64,000 bases of DNA from Pieris napi (GCF_905475465.1 NC_062237.1:8914501-8978500); one strand, 5' to 3'; counted from the first letter of the stretch, positions 33,851 to 47,589 are shown. The notes: generated from the letters alone by a model not told the origin. Translations and numbers: made by a program.

Positions 33851-36308
33851 CATCTTGCCATTTCGCTTTGTTGTTCGCACCATAGTTTGTCATTTTTTTT
33901 TTGTTTAAGATTTAAGCTCATGATTAAAATTGTGATGAAACAATTCAAAGTATATAGCTATGTAAGTTAATATAAATTGTTTAAAACAGTAATTATGAAG
34001 CTCAAAGCTTTCACAGGAATTTACAGATTCTAAAGTGCATCCAATGCTTTTGTTTTCGATTCAATAAAGGTATGTGAATAATTAAATTACTTATAATTTA
34101 TTGTGAATTTTATATTTTTTATTTATTTTACTATTTCGTGCTCTCCATGACAGGTTTTTGTGCTTGTAAACTGTCCAATGAAGTAAGGAAAGTGCGTGCA
34201 TACAAAGAACACAATTTACAATAATATCACCATATTCTGAAGTACAATTTTAATAAAATGAGATAAAAGAGTTTCGCCGTATTACAGAATGTCAGATTCA
34301 GTACTTTCGCTTAAAATTAATTTTCACTTGTTAAATTAATTTTCGCTATTGTTTGATTTTACGAAATAATTGTTATACTTAACTGAAACTTATTTATTTT
34401 ATTCTTTTGAATACACATTCCGATAACAGTTTTGGTAAAACAACGTATTATAAAGATATTTAAGTAGTTGAGATGGAAATAACAGATGAAACTGACTAAA
34501 GTAAAAAATACATCATCACATTTATGTAAAGAAGTAAATTTTGAAAAGTCGATGAGAAATAATCATCAAAGTTTATTTTGTATTAAGATTTTTTTAAATC
34601 ACCTTTTGATTCACCTTCCACGTCAATACTAAAAAGTAGTATATGAAGTACGCATTGATGGATTCGAAACTTTGCTTTATCTAAATCGTAATTAAGTACG
34701 TCGATGTATGTCAGTGTGAGCTCAAAGGCGTTTCGAATTGGATGCGAAAGGATTTGCAAAAATTGCATTCGTTGCAAACGTGCTTACGAAATACGTGTCG
34801 AGATTAAACTCTATGTAAGCAGTGGGAATTGGTGTTTATGCCGGTTACTGATATCCGACTTTAGACGTAATTAAGACAAGAAACTTTCAATAAATTTCCT
34901 TAGAAGTATTACAAATATTAAAAAATCAAATAAGATTGTTATCGCTCAATTTTTTTAGAGTCTTTTTTATAGGTATATTTTCTTTGGCTAATTCCCCGGC
35001 TATATTGTCGTTGTTGTATTAAGTTTCAATTGAGTATTAATAATATAGTAAACATATCAAGTATATAAGAATTCTATGACTGCTAAAACAATGTGACAAT
35101 TTTGAGAATTAATTATGTAGATAAAGGATTGCACATAGTTAATAAATAAAGATAGTTCTCATTAAAGTAAAACAGTTAGTATTATTTATATAGATTCTCA
35201 CTCATTAGAAATAAGGCAAAATGCAGCAACTGTGTAATAAATAAATATATTAATTAAATATAATATTAAAATTCTTTTGTTTTAAATCAATCATTTAACG
35301 TGTATAAAGTAGCGTTTTAAGGGAGCATTTCTCGAGCTAGGGACATTTGAGTACCCCTTGTGAACGAATTACTTTTGTATAAAATAAATAAATGATATAA
35401 AATATATTTTACACCGGTTATTATTAATGAAACATTAATGAAAATGTACGAAAATGTGCCTCATGCCTCAACCATTGATACAAATATAGCAAATAAAGTA
35501 CCAGGCGCCAAGAATCTGCTAGGAAGTGGTATGTATCGCTAACCAGGTAATTCAGCTAATGTCTTGAATACATCAGCCACCTCTTAGATTTACGGCCGCG
35601 TCAGCTGAAGGCTCTAGTCGTATATTAGGGTTGTGTGAGAACTAAGATTTATTAGATGTATGTTTTAGTACTTTCGCTATTTTTTATTGCCATTTGGCGT
35701 GTTGTCATTTATATCAACATTGGTTTAGTGATAAGCTTATTTGATTCTAGGATATGTCCCGTTTCTTACATTGGGACGTAAGAAAGTAGTCGAAATGGGT
35801 TTCGACTAAGAAAATTATTCATACAATGAATTCGTTGGGAACTTCACCAATGTTTGAAAACTCAGAAGCCAAAGAATGAGCACGTATAGCTCTCCTGTCC
35901 GGATATTGAATATTCGTCCCATCGTAGTATGGAAAGTAGAGAGTTTTTAAATAGAGTCCATCCTGAGAAATGATCCATCAAATCATTTTAACCTTCCAAG
36001 TCCCTTTACAGAAGAACTTTCTAGCCCCATATTAATAATGAAAATTTCAATTTATGAGATTAATTTCACCGTCGGTTAAGTGGTCAAGAACCCTTGACTT
36101 GTAGCAAAAGTTTTGATCGTTAAATAGTTTTAATTGTCTAATTAAAAGATTGACGTTGTTTCAGCTTTTATTATTCATGAAATTGTCGATCTAAAAAATG
36201 AGTAATAATTTATTAAACTGATTCTGAATAGTAATGAAATGAGACATTATTTTATAGCATTAACAAGAATTAGGTTTTGACTTATTTTAATAATATAGTA
36301 ATAAAACC
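33851..36308. other. gene-free DNA
   Basis: AT-rich. A block at 35028-35081 resembles 37018-37071 (see findings). No genes or other repeat families recognised. Confidence 0.4.
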
Positions 36309-36550
36309 TTGGCGCCTTTGGTCAAAGCTTAACCTTAACTGCTTCTTGATAGTATTTTTATCATTTGAGGTGAAGCGATCTGTGCCTGACTCACGCCGTT
36401 GATTTTTAGCTCAACATATTCTGCTTTCTTTACTGCAAGAGTGAGTGTTATATAATTAGAGAGAATAGTAAATAGTGCACAACCGCTATTCGAAGGAACG
36501 CGCTCAGGATTAAGAGTCGCATGCACAGGACATTAGGCCAACACTGTGGT
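36309..36550 (-). repeat. tRNA-derived SINE copy
   Basis: A diverged - strand copy of the SINE at 38549-38833. The head reads CAGTGTTGGCCTAATG, the middle CGTGAGTCAGGCACAG and the tail lies at the left near GGCGCC. Adjacent to the family F repeat. Confidence 0.65.
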
Positions 36551-36568
36551 TATAGCATAGTTATAAAA

Positions 36569-36855
36569 TACTAGCTGACCGGGCAAACGTCGTTTTGCCA
36601 TGTATATCATTTATAATAAAAAAATAGGGGTTGATCGTAGAGCGTTGAAAGTTAGGGGTTGTAGGTATTTTTAATGCTGTATCTTAAAAAAATAAAAACA
36701 GAAAAAAATATCTAAAAATAAAAAAAATATATAGGGGTGGACCCTAAACATTTAGGGAGATGAAAAATAGATGTCCGATTCTCAGACATACCCAATATGC
36801 ACACAAAATTTCATGAGAATCGGTCGAGCCGTTTCGGAGAATTTTATATATTAGA
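36569..36855 (-). repeat. short interspersed repeat (family F, inverted)
   Basis: Reverse complement of 32236-32532 over nearly its full length, beginning on the + strand with ACTAGCTGACCGGGCAAACG and ending in AGCCGTTTCGGAGAATTTTA. The - strand open frame at 36744-36941 is repeat sequence. Confidence 0.85.
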
Positions 36856-38548
36856 TTAGGAGTAAGATAGTAAGTTCTACCTGTAGGATAGCGTGTGCTC
36901 GTAATTATATTTAAAAAACTCATACGTGAAGTGTTAACCAATTCCTTTGGGGTTTTTTAAGTTAGTTAAAATATGTGATAATTTTGAATATGACAAAAAG
37001 CAACAAGATTGGAATCGCCTAATTGAGTGTTAATAATATAGTTAACATAACAAGTTAAATAAAATTCGTTGACTGAAGAATTTTACGAATTCTTCGTAAG
37101 GCCAATACCAATAACATCAAAAATATCAATTGTACCCATAAAACGACTGTCAATTCGATCATATCAACAAAATGACAGTATAAACGAGTTAGAATGTTAA
37201 AATTCCAATATAGGGGTTGACGATTCTTAATAAACGAATGAAACCCTTGAATAGATATTGATAAATGATGTATGTTAACGATAGAAAACTGTAAATATAA
37301 TATTGCATATTTATAATGTAGCATAGCATTATATAATTTTAACATTCAGATTGTACACAATTCGACACTATAATTTCTGCGGCGCTAACAAGTCGTGTTA
37401 TTTCTATAAATAGTGTTGCCACAGTTTAGATAACTTAGCCAAGGTCACTTTGAAGACTTGACACATTTATTAATTTATTTTATTATTTCAGATATAACAA
37501 CAGTTTGTGTTGTCTTAATATTTTAAGCTTCACTTCTTCATCCGTAACCAGGAATATACCATGTCGTTAACTCGCCTAGGTCTTGCGTCCTACAAAAATA
37601 ATGGTTTGATTCTATTTCATAAAACTTACGAAAACATGCCTCATGTTCCATTGAGATGTTAGAGGATGCGTAATTTATATATACCCCGCTAAATTATTTA
37701 CAGATTTATATTAATCCAGCTGTTTTGTTTAAAAAAAAATCGGAGTTGTCATTTTGATTTGTTATGACAATTTATTGGGAGAGGTTTGAGACATTTGAGG
37801 GGAGTATAAAATTGAGGGCTTGAACCTCAGATTATCAATAAATACAGGGAAGGCGTCATCTTATATTTCGCTGGGTTTTTGATAAAATTATTTAAAATGG
37901 GATAACAAAGCTTCGTTTTTTATTTTTAAAAAGCTTTTCTCACTTGAAACTATTTTTATGTGTATGTTCTACGTTTTTTTTTCTATTTTAAAACGTACTT
38001 CAAAAATATCAATAAGTATGATTTTAGATAATTCTTCTTATGATATCTTGAATACAAATTGTGACAATTAATTGAAATTTTATACTTATATTCAAAGAGT
38101 GTTTTTAAGTCATAAGATAATTTAATTACAATAAATAATTAACTAACCCTATTAGTACATTACCTCGATACAATAATAAATTAAACGCCCTACGTAGATT
38201 TGAAGATATTTTGATTGAAACCTGTTTTCAATAACAAACATTTTAGTATCGGATTTGTAATTAATTTTGAATTTAACCTTTAGAGGTTAAAATATATATG
38301 AAGTAGAATACGAAATCTGTTAGTATATTTTAATCAAATTTGTGGTATTTTAAATAATACATAATTAAAAAAGTGTATCAAAATATGTCATCCGAGTTTA
38401 ACTTCGTGAAAAACGAAAACCAGAATTAATGTTGAATTAACACTGAGTTAATGTAAAAATACTACGTAATACAACTTACGTGACAATATTTCGTTATTAA
38501 CAGAATTGAAATAATAATATTCGTAAAACGTATAAAATAAATAAATCA
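36856..38548. other. gene-free DNA
   Basis: AT-rich. The 96-codon - strand frame at 37055-37345 has an ATG but no family match and strongly AT-driven composition. Nothing else recognised. Confidence 0.4.
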
Positions 38549-38833
38549 GTGGCGCTACAACCTCTTTAGGTCTTGGCCTCAGATTTCTGAATCTGTTCCA
38601 TGATCATTTTTAAATCTAATAGGCAAGTAGGTGATCAACCTTCAGTGCCTGACACACGCCGTCGACTTTTTGGGTCTAAGACATGTCGGTTTCCTCACGA
38701 GTTTTCCTTCACCGTTCGAGCAAATGTTAAATGCGCACATAGAAAGGAAGACCATTGGTGCACAGCCGGGGATCGAACCTACGACCTCAGGTATGAGAGT
38801 CGCACGCTGAAGCCACTAGGCCAACACTGCTCT
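38549..38833 (-). repeat. tRNA-derived SINE, best-preserved copy
   Basis: Read on the - strand it starts CAGTGTTGGCCTAGTGG with a polymerase III A box (TGGCCTAGTGG, 38813-38823) and a B box GGTTCGATCCC (38768-38778). A non-tRNA body follows (TGTGCACCAATGG, ATGTGCGCATTTAACATT, GTGTGTCAGGCACTGAAGG) and a tail ending near GCGCCACTG. At least six other full or partial copies occur in the window. It resembles the SINEs common in butterflies and moths. Confidence 0.88.
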
Positions 38834-39429
38834 CGTATAAACGTATACCATAATTATAATCCATTTTATTGGAACTTGAACTATGGAGAGAGCAATCGGC
38901 AATCTTCTTTGAACTAAATTGATAGAACATAGGCATGCTTACAGCGTTGATCAGGCAGTATGTGCCTAAAAAGCATTTCAGATCAGGCATGCCCTACTAT
39001 TTGAGTTGAGCTTACGAACTGTCCTCCTCCATCAGTCTGAAGAATGACAGCCAGATTTCGCTGCTTAACCGTTTCCTCAGTTCCGCAACAGCTATATTTG
39101 CGACTGGTTCGGATAGAATAAGAAGTGAATGTAAGCGGATTTAATTTTCAAATAGTAATATAGTGTTATTATTAGTGTAAGGTTAGTAGTTACCTTATTA
39201 TTGATTCGTTTTTTTGCTGTAACTAAACAGAAAAAGGAACATTTGATGTTTACATTCGGTCGAGTATATCGGCAGACTAGTTATTGAACTGCACACGTAA
39301 TAACAAGACGTACGATAAAATTAATATTACTAAAACATTGCTCTTTTGATCACCCGTAGATTCTTAACTACATTTGAAAGACGTTCTTTACTTGTAAATC
39401 TATGTACTCGTACTAATGACGAATATCAG
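38834..39429. other. gene-free DNA
   Basis: No recognised element. Confidence 0.4.
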
Positions 39430-39660
39430 TTCCAATATATTTGTCTATACTATAATATTATAAAGTGGAAAGATTTGATTTTTTGTTTGTTAGAAATAAA
39501 TAGGCTCCGAAACTACTGGACCGATTTCAAAAATTCTTTCACCGTTGGCAAGCTACACTATTCCCGAGTGACATAGGCATATGTTTCATTCATCATCATT
39601 AGTACTATGTAATATAACAAAAATCTTAGCCACAGCAACGCTTGGCCGAGTCTACTAGTC
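39430..39660 (+). repeat. short interspersed repeat (family E)
   Basis: Includes GGCTCCGAAACTACTGGACC and ends with CCACAGCAACGCTTGGCCG and TCTACTAGTC, matching the tail at 26012-26345. Confidence 0.65.
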
Positions 39661-41989
39661 GTGTAATAAAGCTCGCCAGTCGCAATGCACTTGGCAATGT
39701 AAATCGTCTTTCAATTTGCACCTGTAAGGTGTTTATATGTTGTCAATGTAGTCAAATGATATTTATAAACACTAAATGACTTGATATATAAATTTATAAT
39801 CTAACAACACTTCAGATCCCTAAGCCCTACAGTTATGTTAGAGTATAAATAATCCAGTGAAGCAAAGGACAGATATTTTAATCAAACAGTTTTCTTATCG
39901 TTAACAAACCCTTCAAAAAATATTAACGAATATCCGGAAAAACATGAAGCTGTAATCTCTTTGTCCCGTTGTCTTTGTTTTGAAGTGTTCCTGGGGTGTT
40001 CGATAAAATCGTTTTGAGGGCAAGGGGTTGACAACCTATTTCCGTTTGTACACATAGGATGTTCTAACGCACCAGCATATTTATAGTTTAATAGCTGAAG
40101 ACTTTTTATGTTTGTTTGGTTGAAGGTGTTAATCTCAGGAACTAGTTTAAAATAAAAATTATTTTTTCAACAAAACAACAACAGCATAGTACGAATGAAG
40201 TCTATTTTATCATCATGAATTAATACGTGTGTTATCGTGGTATACAGCTTGTTTTTATAATGTAAAATTGTATAACTTTCCTCGACACATAATAGCTAAT
40301 ATTCTTAATAGGTAAGCCTATAATATGATCGTATATGCCTTAGCAAATAGAAAGAGAAGAATTTAGAAAAAAGTCTCTGGCTTAGTTTTAACTCAAACTG
40401 TTTCATCCGCTTAAATTTTCAATTCATAGAAAAAAGTTATGTTGCTATTGGCTACAGTAAGTGTGTTGGTATTAAGTTAACAGTAAATATAACACATGCG
40501 TAACAAAATCGTAGTCATAACGTAACGAATACAAGAATTCAATTACTAAGGCATTGCTTGACCAACTGAGTCACAATCACTTAAAACTTCGCTTGTAAAT
40601 CAAGCGGCTAATTTATTAAATAGTGTAATAATTCTTTGCCATCAACCGCATTCTCCACAGACCAAAGTTAAGTAAGCCAGAGATTTATCGTAGTTTTTAC
40701 AATTTTACGGTGACTGAGTTCGGTGGGAACCCCAGGGAGACATTACGGGAGATCTCGCAGATTTACTTCAAACTCAATACATTCCCTGGGGACCACCCCT
40801 CATTGTCGTAGTCAAGCTTCAAAGAAAATTTAATTTGAATTTTTATTTCCATATTGCGAGGTACAATATTGCAAATACTGTCTCTGTTTTTTCTGGAATC
40901 GCCGTACTCTTAGCAACATTCGCGCGATCGTATAGTGAATTTAATGGAATAATAATAGTAAAATTTTGTATGCGAATTCTCATAGCGCTTTGAGCATTTA
41001 GAAACTAAATTCTATTAAAACTTTACGTTTACAATATATTATTATACTAAGCTAGGTTATTAATAATATATTTCTTTACCGTATACAGCATATGTATGGC
41101 ACGATTTTAATGGAAAAGTTCTTCTCTGTTTGGGATTTTTTCATAAAAGGATATTAACATGTGCGTGATCCACTGAAACAGTCGTATTGAAAGTTGTATT
41201 ATAAATCTCTGCAAGGTTCCTTGTATGTCAATACCCATTTTAATCCCGATTAGGTTTTTAGTCTAAAGATTTCGTACCTAATTCCAAGTCGGTGACAACT
41301 GCGTTACTGACATTAGAATAATACAAGATCAATTAAGGCAGATTGATGTGACGATCATAGGATTTAGTTTTAATGCGACTATGCTAAATATATGTGGCTA
41401 TTATGTCTTGTACATGCTACAGTACAACAAAGATAATCAATTCTAGATATAGGTAACAGATATCTGAGACAATCGTATGTTGACTACGCTTCCGGGCTTG
41501 TATTGTTGAATCCGGATTGAACATTAATATTATAAACTTGAATGTAATATTGCATATTACAACTTTTAAAAGATGATTTTTATTCTCTTTTCTGTCAATG
41601 AATAAAATAAATATGTTTTAAATTGTAAAACAAATTCATACTTATTCTCTGTTAAAAGTTATTCAGTCAGTATATATCATCAAAGCCTTAAAAAATCTAA
41701 GTCACTGCAGTATGAACTTTTATGGCTTGATTACAATCTAATAGGATAAATTAGGTAAGAAATACCTTAAGGACCTTAGCGATCTAATTAAGGGGCTGCT
41801 ACGCTTGGGGGTTCAACATTTTTGCCCCAGAATCTATTGGCGTTAGACAGATAGTAGATGTAGGGGTTTTGACTCCCTTCCTGACCTCATAAACAGCTGG
41901 AGACGGTTAACACATGGTAGCCATCAAAATGGATGGACGAGTTGCAGGATCACAGGGATCATCGTATAGATGTAATTGTCCGGTGCAAA
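39661..41989. other. gene-free DNA
   Basis: AT-rich except a GC-richer unexplained stretch at about 40700-40810 (GGTGGGAACCCCAGGGAGAC to CCCTGGGGACCACCCC), which has no long ORF. No genes recognised. Confidence 0.4.
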
Positions 41990-42240
41990 ATAGAAGGTGA
42001 GGGCGCTCCCTTACCGGCTCGATCAGGTCCTCACAGGCCATGGATTTTTAGGGGATACATTCACGGGGTCAAAAAAGGCAGACGTCATTCGAATATGGTT
42101 ATACAGAAGACAAAGCCCAACACACTTTAGAGGTCTGTCCAGCGTGGAGTCCGAACTTAGCTTTCTTAATTTCGGATTGGAGGCTGTTTTGAGAGACATT
42201 TAAAGATACCGCGAAGTGAGTTTGGGAGTGTAACACAAAT
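41990..42240 (+). pseudogene. R1-like LINE C-terminal zinc-knuckle fragment
   Basis: One frame reads ALPYRLDQVLTGHGFLGDTF, and after a frameshift near 42080 another reads GYTEDKAQHTLEVCPAWS. These are the LTGHG and C..C...H....C elements near the C-terminus of R1-clade non-LTR retrotransposons. Flanking GC-rich sequence (41770-42450) probably belongs to the same element. Frameshifted and truncated. Confidence 0.75.
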
Positions 42241-42450
42241 GCGGTGGGCATCATTTCAACGCAAAAGAAGGCCTAAGAGACGGTGACGTGACCCACCGTG
42301 ACCTTCGCACCGGATTGGACAACTCACAAGTTGGGTTCACAGTAGCGCAGCAGACGCTCTTCGTTCATAGCAAGCAGATGGGACTGTTGGGTTTTAGTGG
42401 TCCATTGCACCTCACAGACCACACTCCCCGCTTCACTTTAAGAAGTCAGG

Positions 42451-42962
42451 GATAGACCCATTTGATTTCATAAAGATAAAAAGATAATAAATACCGAATA
42501 CATTATAAGTTCGAATTTTGTACTAGAATTTCTCACATATGCAAAATCTTTGTAAAACGTAGCACGCGTAATACTAAGTATGTCTGCATTTTTTATACAC
42601 TTCGAGCGTAGAATACGAAAAATGAATACCCTGCGATATAGCGATAAAGTAAAATTAAAAAAAGTCTTTACTCAGTTATAACTTTATAATGAAGAAGGGC
42701 CGGACCGAAAAATACTAAACCTCACACGCAAAGCAGAACTACGAGACTGGAATAATGTCGGTACAAAAAAGTTTTACGCTTTGAACCTAGTAAGGGTAAA
42801 TGTTTTGCATTTGGGTACGCGAGACCTGCATACCAAAATCAAAGGATTAATGTTTGCGGGGTTAAAAGAAATTCCTGTAGTACTCATACATTACATATGT
42901 AATCTTTAGAACTATTCGGAAATTGTTTTCAATATTTAAAATTCGCAAGTTTCAAGGGTGGT
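42451..42962. other. gene-free DNA
   Basis: No recognised element in this 0.5-kb stretch. Confidence 0.4.
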
Positions 42963-43260
42963 ATATTTAAGTTCATTGTAAGTTAAAGTAAAAATCATAT
43001 AGGTAACATAATGTACACTTACAACTCGTCAGTAAAGAAATACATATTAATGCTTCTAATTTTACATTTACTGCCAGTTCTCAAATCAAAGGCGTAGAAC
43101 GGAAGAGAAGAACTGGCAATAAACTCTCCGCCACTCTTTTTAATCGCCTTTTTTTTACACGTTTGTAAGGAGCTGCAACCATTGCACCATGTTCCACATG
43201 ACATATCAAGTGATTAATAATAATAATATAAATTTTAAAAAAATTGTCCTCTATCAGCAG
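42963..43260 (-). repeat. LINE-tail repeat (family A), longest copy
   Basis: On the - strand: GAGTGGCGGAGAGTTTATTG, CCAGTTCTTCTCTTCCGTTC, TTTGAGAACTGGCAGTAAAT, then GTAAGTGTACATTATGT. It matches 895-1045 and 8868-8990. GC-richer sequence to about 43400 may be the upstream part of the same element. Confidence 0.7.
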
Positions 43261-43400
43261 GAGGCATGGTGAAATAGGAGCACGCACTTACATTCTCGTG
43301 GGAACAACACGCAAACACATAAGTCGAAATAAGCAACCATACACGAATTCAAGTACGACCAGTCACCACAAGCAGCACCCGTTCACGAGCATGACGCATG

Positions 43401-44518
43401 GTTAATTTACTTAAATTGAGTAGTTTTCTGAAAAACAATTTAATGTAATATGATAAATTAAATTATTTTCTTGTCTTATATAGCAATTAATATTAATTAA
43501 TTTACCATCTGACTATTTTATAAGCAGTACTGAAAAACGTACTTATCCAACAAATTTGATTTTGTTTTTATTCTAGCATTTAATACTTCGTGTAAAGCAT
43601 CTTCGAACTCACAGTGAAAAAAGAAAGTATTACTTATATAATTTGTATATATTGTATCTAATTATCTTCATAATATTATTAGCAGTAAAATATTTAAATA
43701 TGTAATATTGTAATTTTACAGTATACTTCAAACATGGTAGTTATATTTAAGAATTTCATAATGAAAATATAAAGCATTTTATACAGAAGCTTACAAAATA
43801 ATTAAAAGAAGCGTAATAATGCTTTTTCATTTGCATAACGAATTTGTTAAGGTCCAAGGGAAAATATTGTAACAAATCTTTTGTAAAGCAAAGTTGTTCT
43901 TAATTTCTTTTCCTTTTTTAACACGGCGTTTAAAGCGAATTAATTATTTTTTTGGGGAGGACACAAATTAACGGTATAGAAGAAACTGGTGTTTTGACAA
44001 TTTCATTCTACTTGTAAGTAACAAATTCAATTTCGAACTGAAAATGTTTATTCAAAATTTAATAAAAAATACGATTATCTGTGATATATCGTGTCCTTAT
44101 CACTCTTTTGAATTCGTACCAATAAATAAACGGGACAACATATTTTTGTATTAATGATAGCACGTTCAACAAAATAGCTAGTTACTTGCTTTGTAGAATT
44201 TGAAGTGCATAGTACGTATATTTAAATAACGCCCTCCTATGACCATAGGCATCTTTAAAGATTAAAATTTAAATTTTCGGGCAAAAAAAATCGTCTAATT
44301 GCTTACTCATATTATTAGAATAGCACAATATGACAGTTCTCTGAAACATTATAGTTTTGATTCACTATGCAACATATTATTACGAGTGTGGAACTTTAGA
44401 TTAATTTACAATCACTACAATACCAAATTATTTATGTTCTACTTCAGCTTAGTTTCTAAATCCCATTTTATACCTACACGGGTACTATTCTAATACTAAA
44501 TGTAAACATTTACGAGGT
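43401..44518. other. gene-free DNA
   Basis: AT-rich, no recognised element. Confidence 0.4.
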
Positions 44519-44983
44519 ATGTCATACAAGCTTTGGCCACCGCCCAGAAGGAACTTCACAAAGAATTCACCCCAAGGCCCAAGTTCAAGCTTAAAGTTCG
44601 CCAATGATACCGCCGAGACCACGATAATTCACAGGCTACTGTCAAAGTTGAAACTTTGTAAATTTTTCCTCAATGTAAAAAGCGCTATTATTCTCAGTAG
44701 CTTTTCGATGTTCAACTCTTCGTGGCATGTGAAATATGTTTGCAATCGACGAAAACCCGAGCAGTTTTACGGAATTTTTCTAGGGAAATGTGGCGGGATT
44801 TTTGCCGTAATCTTTAATGGATTTAACGGGCCCCTATACGGTATTAAACATTTAGAAAAGGATGTCATTAAGGATATTAAAGAACTCAATTACTTTTACC
44901 GTAGCTTTGTCATTTACGATGTTAGATTTGAATCCTTGGTTTATTTATACAAACAAACTTATCACTTCATCACGACGGCATAA
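44519..44983 (+). other. 154-codon ORF, unknown, possibly spurious
   Basis: An ATG-initiated frame of 154 codons with no recognised domain, signal peptide or splice partners. The first third is unusually rich in Pro, Arg and Ser (KLWPPPRRNF), while an alternative frame there (reading QKELHKEFTPRPKFKLKV) looks equally protein-like before a stop. This suggests decayed transposon or other coding DNA. No TATA box at a sensible distance. I do not assign a function. Confidence 0.15.
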
Positions 44984-47589
44984 ACATTATTCTTTATTTA
45001 GAAAGTCTACTTACAAAACGATTATTAAGAAATATATTTACAAAGTTAATCTCAATAGTCAAGAGAACTCATTAAAATTGACTTTATGGTTTATGAGATT
45101 AATGATAACAATATGTCCTTAGCCAAAAGCTAAAGAACTGACACCTATATATTATCATAAGAAATCATAATAAAATAAAATTATACAGTATATGTATAGA
45201 AGTGAAGCGTACAATTCTCAACCTTGATGGCTTGTATTCGAAATGGGTATGTTAATATGCTTTTTTCGAAGAGCGTAACAGTTTTGCTCGTAGGTGCGGT
45301 AAAGGTAAACTTAAAAATCCAATAAGGCCCAAACGTTGTCTAATGCACTTTTGCCGAGATAGCTAAATAAACATAGTATGCTAGTGGTACTACTAAGGTA
45401 GTATCATCTGTAGGTTTGTTTTCTTGCTATTATGTTACAATTGCAGGTAGTTCTTGGTATACGCCGCGGGCATGTTTGTGGGCAACTTGGTTGAACACAG
45501 TACTAGACGATATTGACTTTGGCTTGTATGTATGCAATATGTTAGATGAGTGTAGGTTGTTCTCGAATCCTGTAGTTGCCTTTGTTGGGCATTGAATTTA
45601 TTCACTAGATGTTTTGTTTGATAAGCCGCGTCCCAATTATGTTAGTATGGACACCTTCGCACGGCTATTGATCTTTTTTTATAATATTATTATATATAAT
45701 ATTTTGGAAATATATATAGCCTATATTACTAAAGCACGTTATAGCATAAGTGAAAGCATTTTTAAAATAAGTTCGGTAGTAGTAGTTTGAGTTTATTCTC
45801 TATCAACATAAAAATATATTTTGTTTCCTCTTTGTTCTCGTCGACAATAAGTATTGAAAATATTATTTAAGTTATTAATATTGTAGGTTTAGAAGAAATA
45901 AATTAATTTTGAGATTATAAAGGCTTGTAATTTACCGCAAAAAAATCTAATTTCCAGTAGATGAAAATCCGAAAATTTTAAAGTTCACGTTGCCTTGATA
46001 ATATGTATACTTTGAATCTGATTAAAATTGAAATTATCGTTCACAACGTTAGTGAAAAGGCTTAAACAATACAAATGATATCGTTGAAAGTTAATATCGT
46101 TATTACCGAAAAATAAAACCTACTTGTATAACTAAGTAACTCGTCAGAGAGCAATTGGGCGACCGTTCTGGATGAAGCTGTTCAGATCAGGGCAAAAAAC
46201 CACCTTAAACGGTGGTACCTTACTCCGTACTTCGCTCACAAGTGATGTCCCGTCTCATCTTTCAGGCAAGTGTTCCACTCGGGACGGCTCAGCCGAGGTC
46301 CGAGTCCCTCAGGAGAGGCCCTTGCGCTAGTCGTAAAAACATCGCTATACCCTATTTTAGGCAGAACTACGCTCGCCAAAACAGGCCGAACTATCAAAAC
46401 ACTCCAGGGCAACAGCGACATTCCATTCAAAAGCAAAAAATAATCGTCATTGCTTCACTGTTTTTGATCAAACAGGGATAAGTGTCGCGTGTCTGGAATA
46501 GAGATGTTGACCAATAATACTCAACGAATCGTGCCATCGTCTCCTTTTTTGTTTAACATTCGTACTATGTTCTTTTTATTGGTTCTCTATTAGAGTTGAT
46601 CAACATGAAACGATGTAAAAGCACGTAAGTGCTTGGAACAATACAATATGTAAATTGAAGTAAGACTATTAAAAGCCTGTCCAATGTTGATATAGGTTAA
46701 TAGTCCCAAAATTATTCAACAAGAAAAACAAAAACTAAACGAGACAAAGCAGTACAAAGTTCTGTAAACACGTATGTAAGCATTAGCCAAGTTTTAATTG
46801 AGTTTTTGCCACACCCCTGCGTGACTAGTCGTTGCCTCATCAAAGTTCAAAATGTACAGCGGCGCCGATATTAAATTCTGTATCGGACTGAAATATAGAT
46901 TCATGTTTATTAAAACCGAATAACATAAAATCCTACTTTGGTTAATTTGGTTGAAATTCATCATTGATATGGTCTAACATTTCAAGAAATTATCAGTTCT
47001 GCTATCATATATAAAAAAACAAATTTGTAGTCTAAAATACATATTTAAATTACTAATTAAAACTCGATTTTAAGTTGAGCACTAATTAAAAAATATTATT
47101 ATAAAAAAGAGGCTGTCAACTTTAAAACTGTTTATTATAAAGAAACCGTTTAAGACGATTTCACAGCTTCGATAAAATGCGTCTTATTCGGGAAGCATAG
47201 ATTTCTCTGCAGAGACTGACGTAATATAGCGTATTAAATGTACTTTTAAAACTGACCTCATTTGACAGTGACAACGGGGTCACCAAAAACGTTTAACGTT
47301 ACGTAACTATATGAATCGGGGTAGATTAAGGTGCAATAAATCTCTTTTAGTGGCTATGTGTCTGTATTGTAGCTATAAACACGAGTGGCGGTCAGCAAAC
47401 AATGGTGTTCGTGCAAGAAGTGCCATTTGTTCGCCAGCAAAAACTGCGAACACTTGCCGTGTGGCGTGCTAAGCTGTATCGAACGAATTGTAGCTATTAT
47501 GTTTTCCCTACTCAGTCGTCCATTAAGTTATCCTTAATGATATATTAATAGTTATCTTATCAAAATCTTTCTAATTATTATATTAAGTA
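44984..47589. other. gene-free DNA
   Basis: AT-rich except a GC-richer stretch at about 46140-46440, which has an open + frame (46212-46481) but no recognisable motif and may be decayed transposon DNA. Another non-repetitive stretch is at about 47380-47480. Confidence 0.4.

Noticed and set aside
37055..37345. 96-codon - strand ORF with ATG and hydrophobic C-terminal half
   Set aside because: Strongly AT-driven codons, no family match, no promoter; hydrophobicity follows from T-rich codons.
38600..38917. 105-codon ORF
   Set aside because: Lies across the SINE and its flank.
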